From an uncultured Collinsella sp. (GTDB lineage Bacteria > Actinomycetota > Coriobacteriia > Coriobacteriales > Coriobacteriaceae): a stretch of 32,123 nt of DNA. The stretch spans positions 1-32,123 of the forward strand of contig UROZ01000011.1 of the NCBI GenBank assembly GCA_900549655.1. Reading direction: 5' to 3'. Below, piece by piece: positions 7,342-15,110 of this stretch (position 1 is the stretch's first letter; each line of letters begins with the position of its first letter). Position numbers and translations under genes: made by a program. The notes under the pieces are model-generated. The model searched no databases, had not been told where the DNA came from, and saw only the letters and a list, made by a program, of their open reading frames with translations.

Positions 7342-9411
7342 ATGTCTTCCCAGATGACGGTTATTATCGCCGGTATCGTGCTGGTTGTGGCCATCGTGGT
7401 CGCGCTGGTCATCATGCGTCGTGGCGATTCCCGATTTACCTACGATACGCAGCATGGGACGGCCCCGCGCGCCACCGAGGGCGAGGGCAATACCGCGGCG
7501 ACCGCCTTTAAGGGCCGCTTTTCCATCCTCACCACGGGTGTGGGCGCGATGTTTGCGGCGCTTGCCGTCAAGCTGTGGGGCATGCAGATGGTCTCGTCGG
7601 ACTATTACGAGAAGCAGGCTAATAGCAATCAGACTCGCACCGTTACCACACCCGCTGTGCGCGGTCGCATCCTCGACCGCAATGGCGTGGCGCTTGTCCA
7701 GAACCGTCCCTCACTTGCTGTCGTGGCCTACCGCGACCTTGCGGAGGATGAGGTTCTGGTTCGCCATCTTGCCAACGTGCTTGGAATGCCTTACGTGGCG
7801 GTCCTTCGCAATATTCAGGACAATACAGAGGGCGCTCAGAGCCTGCATACCATCGCGACGGACGTCCGTCGCTCCACGGTTGCCTATATTCAGGAGCATG
7901 CCGGCGAGTTCCCGGGCGTCAAGATTGCCGAGCGTACCGAGCGCCAGTATCCATATGGCGAGACGGCATGCCATATCTTGGGCTATACCGGCACCATTAC
8001 CTCCGAGCAGCTCGAGGCCCAGAATAAGAAAACCTCTGGCGATGATGATGCTTCCGCTGGCAAGATTACGTACCAGTCGGGCGATATCGTGGGCCAGGCG
8101 GGCGTTGAGAGCTACTACGAAAACCTGCTACAGGGTATTCGTGGCGAGCAGACCGTCAAGGTCGATGCCTCGGGCAATGTGACCGGTCAGGCCGGCGCCG
8201 TGCCCGCGAAGGCCGGCTCCGACATTAAGCTCACGCTCGACCTTAAGATCCAACAGGCCTGTGAGACGGCACTGGCGAGCGCTATCGAGCTTGCCAAGAC
8301 CACTGGCTACAGCAATGCCGGCAACGGCGCTGTGGTGTGTCTCGATCCCAACAATGGCGAGATTCTGGGCATGGCGAGCGAGCCCAAGTTCGATCCGTCC
8401 GTCTTTATCGGCGGCGTCTCAAATGACGTGTGGACCGAGCTCAATGATGACAAAGGTTCGCACCCGCTGCTCAACCGCGCCATTAGCGGACAGTACATGT
8501 CGGCTTCGACCATCAAGCCGCTCTCGGCACTGGCCGGTCTTGAGTTTGGAACCTACACGTCGGGGCAGACGACCAACTGCACGGGCTATTGGACGGGTCT
8601 GGGCAAGTCGTGGGGCAAGTACTGCTGGCTGCATTCCGGCCACGGCACCATGACGCTGCAGTCGGGTATCGCCAACTCGTGCGACCCCGTCTTCTACGAC
8701 ATGGGCAAGGCGTTCTTTTATGACGAGCAACATTCCGAGGGCCTGCAGGAGGTCTTTCGTCGCTGGGGCCTAGGCAAGACCTGCGGTATCGATCTGCCGA
8801 GTGAGGGCGCGGGCCGTATTCCCGATGCCGAGTGGAAAGAGTCGTACTTCACCGACGCCTCTGCCGAGGACCGCAAGTGGAATGCCGGCGATATGACCAA
8901 CATTGCCATCGGCCAGGGCGACATCCTGGTAACGCCCCTGCAGATGGCGTGCGCCTACATGGGCCTTGCCAACGGCGGCAAGCAGTACGTGCCTCACGTG
9001 TTTTTGTCTGCCGTGTCGCGCGATGGCGACGGCGATGCCTATAAGTACAACGGCAAGGGCAAGAAGAAGCGCCTGGAGGCCAAGATCAACAGCGATTCGG
9101 ATTTGACTCTTGTTCGCAACGGCATGCACGACGTGATTTACACGGCATCGACGTCCTTGGCGGCTCACTTTGGCACCCTGACGCCGCAGGTATACGGCAA
9201 GTCGGGCACGGGCGAGAAAAGCGGCGAGGACGAATACGCGTGGTTCTGCGCCTATGCACCGGCCGATGATCCCAAGTATGTCATCGCTACTGTCCTGGAG
9301 CAGGGCGGCGGTGGCTCAGATACCGCGATGCATGTTGTGCGCGACGTGCTCGGCGTGATTTATGACGAGCCCGATACCTCTTCGGCCTCGGGCGATTCTT
9401 CGGTTCGATAG
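7342..9411 (+). CDS. mrdA: Penicillin-binding protein 2 (elongation-specific transpeptidase)
   Basis: This class B penicillin-binding protein cross-links new peptidoglycan strands during side-wall growth, working with RodA. The catalytic motifs are STIK at S389-K392, SCD at S446-D448 (a variant of the usual SxN) and KSGTG at K620. The dimerisation domain comes before the transpeptidase domain. Two hydrophobic segments lie near the N-terminus: residues 5-26 and about 58-82. The second is the expected anchor before the NQTRTVTTPAVRGRILDRNG region; the first is an extra helix. The start is ATG with GGGAGG seven bases upstream. The rodA start follows nine bases after the stop. Confidence 0.96.
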   Translation: MSSQMTVIIAGIVLVVAIVVALVIMRRGDSRFTYDTQHGTAPRATEGEGNTAATAFKGRFSILTTGVGAMFAALAVKLWGMQMVSSDYYEKQANSNQTRTVTTPAVRGRILDRNGVALVQNRPSLAVVAYRDLAEDEVLVRHLANVLGMPYVAVLRNIQDNTEGAQSLHTIATDVRRSTVAYIQEHAGEFPGVKIAERTERQYPYGETACHILGYTGTITSEQLEAQNKKTSGDDDASAGKITYQSGDIVGQAGVESYYENLLQGIRGEQTVKVDASGNVTGQAGAVPAKAGSDIKLTLDLKIQQACETALASAIELAKTTGYSNAGNGAVVCLDPNNGEILGMASEPKFDPSVFIGGVSNDVWTELNDDKGSHPLLNRAISGQYMSASTIKPLSALAGLEFGTYTSGQTTNCTGYWTGLGKSWGKYCWLHSGHGTMTLQSGIANSCDPVFYDMGKAFFYDEQHSEGLQEVFRRWGLGKTCGIDLPSEGAGRIPDAEWKESYFTDASAEDRKWNAGDMTNIAIGQGDILVTPLQMACAYMGLANGGKQYVPHVFLSAVSRDGDGDAYKYNGKGKKKRLEAKINSDSDLTLVRNGMHDVIYTASTSLAAHFGTLTPQVYGKSGTGEKSGEDEYAWFCAYAPADDPKYVIATVLEQGGGGSDTAMHVVRDVLGVIYDEPDTSSASGDSSVR

Positions 9412-9420
9412 GAGGTTGCG

Positions 9421-10647
9421 ATGGATTTTTCTCCGGCGGATCTGTTCCGTTCAACCAAGACCGGCTCTCGCAGCAGCCTGGACCGTGTCAACAAGCAACT
9501 CTCGGCCTCGCGCGGCACGTTTCGCCAAAAGGTGCATATCGGTGTGCTCGTGGCTACTGTGGCGCTCGTCGCTTACGGTGCCATCATTATCTGGTCGGCT
9601 TCGCAGTTTAAGGCCGATGCATCGTTTTCACGCCATCTGCTGGGAATTGGCATCGGGGCGGTGCTGGCGGTGCTGGTCTGGCGTACCGACCTGCGCGGTA
9701 TTTCCAATTTCTCGACGGCGTTGCTCGTCATCGACCTGATCGTGATCTTCTCGCCCAAGATTCCGGGTCTGTCCTATACGGGCGGTCTGGGCATGACGGG
9801 CTGGATCAAGATTCCCGGTATCGGCTTGACGTTCCAGCCGGTTGAGCTTGCCAAGCTCATCACCATCTTCTTTATTGCTACGCTTGGTTCGCAGTATAAC
9901 GGTCGCATCGATACCGTTCGCGACTACGTCAAGCTCTGCGGCATGCTGTCCATTCCGTTTTTGGCCGTCGTTGCCATGGGTGACCTGGGCTCGGGCCTGG
10001 TCGTGCTGGTTTCGGGCGCCATCGTCATCTGCATGAGCGGTGCACGCCGCGAATGGGTGCTGTCGACCCTGGCCCTGCTCGTGGGCCTGGTGGCCCTCGT
10101 CCTGGCGCTTGATTCGGTCTTTGATTCGTTGCTCGGCCACGATGTGCTCATCAAGCAGTATCAGATGAACCGTCTGACGGTCTTTATCGACCCCGATAAT
10201 GCCGATTCGGACGATGCCTACAACCTGCAGCAGTCGCTTATCGCCGTTGGCTCGGGCGGCTTCTTTGGTAAGGGCCTGGGGCATGCGACGCAGTCGGCCG
10301 GCGGCTTTCTGCCTGAGTTCCACACCGACTTCGTCTTCGCCTTCCTGTCCGAGACCTTTGGCTTTTGCGGTTCCTTTTTGCTCCTGTGCCTCTACGTGCT
10401 GCTGATCTTTTCGACGATTCGCGTCGCCTTTAAGTGCGAGTCGCTGTTTTTGCGTCTTTCGTGTGTGGGCATCGTTGGCATGTGGGCGTTCCAGACTTTC
10501 GAAAACATCGGCATGTGCATCGGCATGATGCCGATTACCGGTATTCCGCTACCGTTTATTAGCTTCGGTTCGTCTTCGATGATGATTCAGCTGCTGACGG
10601 TGGGTATCGTACAATCCATATGGCGGCATCGTTCGGGCGCCGCGTAA
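9421..10647 (+). CDS. rodA: Peptidoglycan glycosyltransferase RodA (FtsW/RodA/SpoVE family)
   Basis: This multi-pass SEDS protein polymerises lipid II into glycan strands as partner of PBP2. About ten hydrophobic helices are visible across 408 residues. The family region QPVELAKL, containing the conserved Glu, is present, and the long extracellular loop holds the polar stretch NADSDDAYNLQQSLIAVGSGGFFGKGLG, which matches the conserved SEDS loop (QxxxSxxAIGSGG). The C-terminal signature GIPLPFISFGSSSM is also there. The start is ATG behind GGAGG. It lies immediately after PBP2, completing the elongasome module. Confidence 0.96.
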   Translation: MDFSPADLFRSTKTGSRSSLDRVNKQLSASRGTFRQKVHIGVLVATVALVAYGAIIIWSASQFKADASFSRHLLGIGIGAVLAVLVWRTDLRGISNFSTALLVIDLIVIFSPKIPGLSYTGGLGMTGWIKIPGIGLTFQPVELAKLITIFFIATLGSQYNGRIDTVRDYVKLCGMLSIPFLAVVAMGDLGSGLVVLVSGAIVICMSGARREWVLSTLALLVGLVALVLALDSVFDSLLGHDVLIKQYQMNRLTVFIDPDNADSDDAYNLQQSLIAVGSGGFFGKGLGHATQSAGGFLPEFHTDFVFAFLSETFGFCGSFLLLCLYVLLIFSTIRVAFKCESLFLRLSCVGIVGMWAFQTFENIGMCIGMMPITGIPLPFISFGSSSMMIQLLTVGIVQSIWRHRSGAA

Positions 10648-10665
10648 CCGCTGGAGGGTTTTGCT

Positions 10666-11595
10666 ATGAAAATTCCCGTAGATAAGCTGACCCGCGCTTT
10701 TAAGATGGGCGCGTCCGTTAAGAAGGATTCCGATACACCTGTGCGCGTCTCGGTCTATCTGGATTCGTCCGCCTCGCGCTTTCTGGCCGAGACGGTGCGT
10801 GACGCCTTTGTGCCGCAGACGACCTCGGGCATTGTGCGCGTCGAGCGTCTGGGGGAGGAGCGAATTGCTCCAAAGACCGATACCGATGTGGTGCTGGTGC
10901 TCTCGTGTGGTTCCGACCGCTTGGAGAGTGCCGTGCAGGAGCTCGTGATCGCCGGCGCGCCCGTGTGCGTGCTTGCCGAGTCTGCTGTGGAGGTGCCGTT
11001 TATCGAGGAGTCCACGCCCATGCTCGGCGTGGTAGCGGCAACCGATAAGACGTATCTGCTCGAGACGCTTGCCCGCTGGATTCTCGATCGCACCGACAAG
11101 GAAACGGCTTTTGCGGCGAACTTTGCCTTCATGCGCATCGCTGCGGCCAATCGTATCATCACCTCGTGCGCGCTCACCAATATGGCGACCGGTGCGCTGG
11201 TGTTTTTGCCGGGCGCCGATTATCCCGTTATGGCGCTGGCGCAGGTGGGCATGCTCTTTGAGCTCGCTGCCGTCTTTGGACGCGGCATTAAGCCCGAGCG
11301 CGGCTACGAGGTCGCGGGCGTGCTTGCCGGCGGTCTTGTGATCCGAGCGGTCACCCGCGCACTTGTCAAGCAGACGCCGCATATTGGGTTTGCCGTCAAG
11401 GCGCTCACTGCTGCCGCGGGCACCTATGGCATGGGCCGTGCGCTCGTTTCGCTCTACGAGCGCGATGTCGACTACAGCCGTGCCAACGAGGTGGTCACTG
11501 CCACGTTCTCCCGCGTTCGCGATCTGGTGACCACGGTCGCGGGCGCTACCCGTCCTATGGCGTCCTATCAGGACGCATCAGATCTCGCTGCTTAG
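10666..11595 (+). CDS. DUF697-like membrane-associated protein
   Basis: I recognise the C-terminal half (about residues 165-290) as DUF697-like: a hydrophobic helix with LPGADYPVMALAQVGML, followed by an Ala/Gly-rich region and K-TPHIGFAVKALTAAAGTYGMG, matching the family pattern in which Pro-Gly-Asp and G-T-x-x-G-x-A recur. Related proteins include YcjF-type proteins and C-terminal domains of some Era/dynamin-like GTPases. Here the N-terminal half (about residues 25-130) has no GTPase P-loop; it looks like an alpha/beta domain with VVLVLSCGSDRLE and VCVLAESAVE, resembling a degenerate nucleotide-binding fold. Its start (ATG, GGAGGG upstream) is 19 bases after rodA, so it is probably co-transcribed with the elongasome. 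Its role is unknown. Confidence 0.7.
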   Translation: MKIPVDKLTRAFKMGASVKKDSDTPVRVSVYLDSSASRFLAETVRDAFVPQTTSGIVRVERLGEERIAPKTDTDVVLVLSCGSDRLESAVQELVIAGAPVCVLAESAVEVPFIEESTPMLGVVAATDKTYLLETLARWILDRTDKETAFAANFAFMRIAAANRIITSCALTNMATGALVFLPGADYPVMALAQVGMLFELAAVFGRGIKPERGYEVAGVLAGGLVIRAVTRALVKQTPHIGFAVKALTAAAGTYGMGRALVSLYERDVDYSRANEVVTATFSRVRDLVTTVAGATRPMASYQDASDLAA

Positions 11596-11605
11596 GGGTT
11601 TTCCG

Positions 11606-13483
11606 TTGCGCGTTGCATACCAAGACTGTTTTCATTTAATTGAGCCGTTGCTCGCCAAGGTCGAGAAGCCGAGTCGCTATATCGATCACGAGTGGGGCAC
11701 GCTTTCCAAGGCCGATGCCGACTACCGTTGCTGCCTGATCTATCCGGATGTGTACGAGGTCGGTCTGCCCAACCAGGGTATCGCCATCCTCTACAACATC
11801 CTTAACCAGGCCGAGGGCATCTCCTGCGAGCGTGGCTATGTGCCGTGGCCCGATATGGGTGACGCTATGCGCGAGGCGGGCATTCCGCTGCTCTCGCTTG
11901 AGGGTGCAGCGCCGGTCGCTTCGTTTGATATCGTCGGTCTGCATGTGCCGCACGAGATGGCGGTGACGAACTTCCTCGAGGCACTCGACCTCGCTGGCAT
12001 TCCACTGTTGGCGGCCGACCGAGGCGAAGACGACCCTATCATCATCGCCGGCGGCCCCTCGGTGTACAACCCCGAGCCGTACGCGGCCTTCTTCGATGCC
12101 ATCCTCATCGGTGAGGGCGAGGAATCGCTGCTCGAGACCTGCCAGCTGCATCGCCGCCTGCGTGACGAAGGGGTCCCGCGCGCGCAGATTGTCGAGCAGC
12201 TTGCATCCATTGCCGGCAACTACGTGCCATCGCTCTATGAGGTTCGTCACGACGAGCCCTGCTCGCCGCATGGCTACACCGTGCCGCGTGAAGGCAAGGA
12301 TGCGCCGACCGTGGTCTACAAGCGCGTCGTCGAGGATTTCGGCGCCACGAATCCGCTGTCGCAGTCGTGCGTGCCCTATGCGCAGCTGGTTCACGACCGC
12401 CTGTCTATCGAGATCCTGCGCGGCTGCGCCCGCGGCTGTCGTTTTTGCCAGGCCGGCATGACGTATCGTCCGGTGCGCGAGCGCTCGGCCGACCAAATCG
12501 TCTCGTCGGTGATTCAGGGTCTGGAAAAGACCGGCTATGACGAGGTGTCGCTGACCTCGCTCTCCACGACCGACCACTCCTGCATTCGCGACGTGCTCGG
12601 CAGGCTCAACCGTCGCCTGGAGGATACGGGTATTCGCGTGTCTATTCCGTCGCAGCGCCTGGATTCGTTTGGCGTGGATATGGCCGAGTCGGTTGCCGGC
12701 GAAAAGAAGGGCGGCCTGACGTTCGCGCCCGAGGCCGGCAGCCAGCGCATGCGCGACATCATTAACAAGAACGTGACCGAGGAGGACCTGGACCGTGCGG
12801 CCAAGGCCGCCTTCGAGGCCGGCTGGAACCGCATGAAGCTCTACTTTATGATGGGCCTTCCCGGCGAGCGCGACGAGGACATCGTGGCCATCGCCAATCT
12901 GGCCGATCACGTGCTGGAGCTCGGTCGTTCCGTGGTGCCCAAGGCTCGTCGCGGCTCGATCTCGGTGTCGATCTCGGTTTCGGTCTTTATCCCTAAGGCT
13001 GCCACGCCGTTCCAGTGGTGCCCGCAGCTCGACTACGACGACGTCAAGCGTCGCCAGAAGCTGCTCATCACGAGCGTTCGCAACCGTGCCGTCCGCGTTC
13101 ATTACCACGATGCCGAGACCTCGCTCATCGAGGCCGCACTGTCCCGCGCCGGTCGTGACATGACGCCTGTCATCATCGACGCTTGGCGCTCGGGCTCTCG
13201 CTTTGACGCCTGGGTAGAGCATTTCTCGCTCGATAACTGGAAGGAAGCTGCTGCCAAAAACGGCATCGACCTCAATGAGCTCGTGCACCTGCCCTACGAG
13301 TTGGATTGGCGCCTGCCGTGGGAGCATGTGAGCCCTGGCTGTACGCGCGGCTTCCTCGAGCGCGAGTACCGTCGCTCGCTCGAGGGCGTCACGACTCCCG
13401 ACTGTACCCGCACGTCGTGCACCGGCTGCGGGATCTGCCCCACGCTCCACGCCAAGAATGTATTGATGGGTGATCGCGCATGA
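11606..13483 (+). CDS. B12-binding-type radical SAM protein, TIGR03960 family
   Basis: This belongs to the TIGR03960 family of radical SAM proteins, which occur next to DUF2344 (TIGR03936) proteins and ribosomal L21/L27 genes. The N-terminal 200 residues form a B12-binding-like Rossmann domain, and the radical SAM cluster is C274xxxC278xxC281 within RGCARGCRFCQAG. Downstream sections with GLTFAPEAGSQRMR and YFMMGLPGE are characteristic of the TIM barrel. A Cys-rich C-terminus (about residues 600-615, TSCTGCGICP) suggests a second metal site. The substrate is unknown; a tRNA or ribosome role is often suggested from gene context. TTG is the start, with AGGGG seven bases upstream. The next gene overlaps its stop by four bases (ATGA). 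Confidence 0.92.
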   Translation: MRVAYQDCFHLIEPLLAKVEKPSRYIDHEWGTLSKADADYRCCLIYPDVYEVGLPNQGIAILYNILNQAEGISCERGYVPWPDMGDAMREAGIPLLSLEGAAPVASFDIVGLHVPHEMAVTNFLEALDLAGIPLLAADRGEDDPIIIAGGPSVYNPEPYAAFFDAILIGEGEESLLETCQLHRRLRDEGVPRAQIVEQLASIAGNYVPSLYEVRHDEPCSPHGYTVPREGKDAPTVVYKRVVEDFGATNPLSQSCVPYAQLVHDRLSIEILRGCARGCRFCQAGMTYRPVRERSADQIVSSVIQGLEKTGYDEVSLTSLSTTDHSCIRDVLGRLNRRLEDTGIRVSIPSQRLDSFGVDMAESVAGEKKGGLTFAPEAGSQRMRDIINKNVTEEDLDRAAKAAFEAGWNRMKLYFMMGLPGERDEDIVAIANLADHVLELGRSVVPKARRGSISVSISVSVFIPKAATPFQWCPQLDYDDVKRRQKLLITSVRNRAVRVHYHDAETSLIEAALSRAGRDMTPVIIDAWRSGSRFDAWVEHFSLDNWKEAAAKNGIDLNELVHLPYELDWRLPWEHVSPGCTRGFLEREYRRSLEGVTTPDCTRTSCTGCGICPTLHAKNVLMGDRA

Positions 13484-14292
13484 GTGAGCGCCTGACCGAC
13501 AACCCCTCGCTCTTTAGACTTCGTGTTCGCTATGGCAAGCGCGATCGCCTTAAGTACCTGGGCCATCTCGAAGTAATCCATACCATTGAGCGCATCGTGC
13601 GCCGTGCGGGACTTCCCTATGCCGTCACGCAGGGCTTTTCTCCGCACATGCGCGTGGGCTTCTCTTCGGCGCTACCGGTGGGTACGTCGTCGACCTGCGA
13701 GTGGTATGACCTGTTTATGACCGAGTTCGTGGCGCTCGACGAGGCGTTTGGGCGCCTGGCTGCGGCGTCTCCGGCCGATCTGGCGCCCATCGAGGCGGCG
13801 TACATCGACGTGCGCACGCCGGCGTTGACGGCGCAGCTCACGCGCCTGTCGTATCGCATCGACCTGCACTTGGATCCCGAGGCGCCCGTAAGCGCCGACG
13901 AGGTGCGTCGTGCGCTCGACACGCTGCGCGCGGGCAATGGCATCGACTACGCGCGCGGAAAAAAGAGCAAGCGCTTGGATTTGGATCACACGCTCGTGGG
14001 CTATGAGCTCACGGCGGGGGAGCGCCCGGACCATTTGGTGCTCATGCTCGACACCCATGCCGACAACGAGGGCTCCATGCGTCCGGATATTTTGCTTTCC
14101 GCTGCTGATGTTTTGTTGCAGGGCTTGACCCCGGGCGTGGATGCACCTATTGTTTCCACCGGTATGCAAGACCTCGTGACCATCTGCTCCTACGATGTCG
14201 AGCGTCAGAATCAAGCATGCGAGGACGACGAGGGCCGACTCGTCAGCCCCATACCTGTGCGAACTTGTGGATTTGTTCCACATACTCGTTGA
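13480..14292 (+). CDS. DUF2344 protein, TIGR03936 family
   Basis: A 270-residue protein whose N-terminal motif (RLRVRYGKRDRLKYLGHLEV, then QGFSPHMRVGFSSALPVG) is the family signature. It overlaps the radical SAM gene by four bases (ATGA), so translation of the pair is coupled. In many genomes this domain is fused to or directly follows the TIGR03960 protein, supporting a common reaction that is not known. In several lineages an RNase E/G gene stands between this gene and rplU; it is absent here, and rplU follows directly. The promoter for rplU begins inside its last codons. Confidence 0.9.
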   Translation: MSERLTDNPSLFRLRVRYGKRDRLKYLGHLEVIHTIERIVRRAGLPYAVTQGFSPHMRVGFSSALPVGTSSTCEWYDLFMTEFVALDEAFGRLAAASPADLAPIEAAYIDVRTPALTAQLTRLSYRIDLHLDPEAPVSADEVRRALDTLRAGNGIDYARGKKSKRLDLDHTLVGYELTAGERPDHLVLMLDTHADNEGSMRPDILLSAADVLLQGLTPGVDAPIVSTGMQDLVTICSYDVERQNQACEDDEGRLVSPIPVRTCGFVPHTR

Positions 14293-14317
14293 CGGGGGTA
14301 TTTTCGCCTGCTACTAT
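14289..14317 (+). promoter_or_regulatory. Strong sigma-70-type promoter for rplU-rpmA
   Basis: TTGACG (14289-14294) and TACTAT (14312-14317) are separated by the optimal 17 bases. The -35 overlaps the stop of the DUF2344 gene. The likely transcription start leaves an untranslated leader of about 35 bases before the L21 start codon, too short for an elaborate leader element. Confidence 0.75.
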
Positions 14318-14359
14318 ATTCGGCTGTTGCACTAACTGATGCATGAAGGGCAAGTAAAC

Positions 14360-14734
14360 ATGTACGCAATCGTTAACACGGGCGGCAAGCAGTACAAGGT
14401 CGCCACCGACGATGTCATCACCGTCGAGAAGATCGAGGGCAATGAGGGCGACAAGGTCACCCTGCCGGTTATCTTCCTCAACGATGGTAAGAAGATCGTC
14501 ACCGATCCCGACAAGCTGGCCAAGGCCAAGGTTACCGCTCAGATCGTTGAGCAGTTCAAGGGCGAGAAGCAGCTGGTCTTCAAGTTCCACAAGCGCAAGC
14601 GCTATCGTCGTCTGAAGGGTCATCGTCAGCAGCTCACCAAGCTGAAGATCGTGAAGGTTCAGGCTACCTCCCGCGCCAAGAAGGCTGTCAAGGCAGAGGC
14701 TGAGGCTGTTGCCGAGGCTCCCGTCGCCGAGTAG
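14360..14734 (+). CDS. rplU: 50S ribosomal protein L21
   Basis: L21 binds 23S rRNA in the large subunit. The protein begins MYAIVNTGGKQYKV, the canonical L21 start. ATG at 14360 is preceded by AAGGG at nine bases; an in-frame ATG seven codons upstream (14339) would add residues not seen in the family. The RNA-binding core KFHKRKRYRRLKGHRQ is present. The last 25 residues are an Ala/Glu/Val-rich extension beyond the usual end of about 103 residues. rpmA follows 33 bases later. Confidence 0.97.
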   Translation: MYAIVNTGGKQYKVATDDVITVEKIEGNEGDKVTLPVIFLNDGKKIVTDPDKLAKAKVTAQIVEQFKGEKQLVFKFHKRKRYRRLKGHRQQLTKLKIVKVQATSRAKKAVKAEAEAVAEAPVAE

Positions 14735-14767
14735 ATTACACTCGTAACGAAAGAGTAGGTATACACA

Positions 14768-15025
14768 ATGGCACACAAAAAAGGACTCGGTTCCTCCCGT
14801 AATGGCCGTGACTCCCGCGGTCAGCGCCTTGGCACGAAGCGCTATGCCGGCCAGACGGTAACCACGGGCACGATTCTCGTCCGTCAGCACGGCACGCACA
14901 TCCACCCGGGTGAGAACGTTGGCCGTGGTAAGGACGACACGCTGTTCGCGCTGGTCGACGGTACCGTTGAGTTCCACAAGGGTATCAAGCACAGGGTCAG
15001 CGTACGCCCGCTCGCGAACGCGTAA
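14768..15025 (+). CDS. rpmA: 50S ribosomal protein L27
   Basis: L27 lies near the peptidyl-transferase centre. The 85-residue protein begins MAHKKGLGSSRNGRDS, showing the mature-type N-terminus; it has no Firmicute-type N-terminal extension that would need cleavage. The family motif GQTVTTGTILVRQHGTHIHPG is shortened here only by quotation, and GRGKDDTLFAL follows. It is transcribed with rplU, and a T-tailed hairpin lies downstream before obgE. Confidence 0.97.
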   Translation: MAHKKGLGSSRNGRDSRGQRLGTKRYAGQTVTTGTILVRQHGTHIHPGENVGRGKDDTLFALVDGTVEFHKGIKHRVSVRPLANA

Positions 15026-15050
15026 TTCACCCTTCATAGAGCACATATGT

Positions 15051-15094
15051 GGGAGGCACTTGAGTTTTAGGATTCAAGGGTCTCCCTCTTTTTT
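15051..15094 (+). terminator. Rho-independent terminator between rpmA and obgE
   Basis: GGGAG (15051-15055) pairs with CTCCC (15082-15086), and inside it CTTGA pairs with TCAAG across a short loop. CTTTTTTT-type sequence follows (T run to 15094). It should end most rplU-rpmA transcripts and let only part read into obgE, whose ribosome-binding site begins four bases later. Confidence 0.8.
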
Positions 15095-15110
15095 GTAGGA
15101 GGCGATTCTG

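Noticed and set aside
11636..13450. A 604-codon antisense frame across the TIGR03960 gene
   Set aside because: Same artefact of high GC; the + strand protein carries clear radical SAM motifs.
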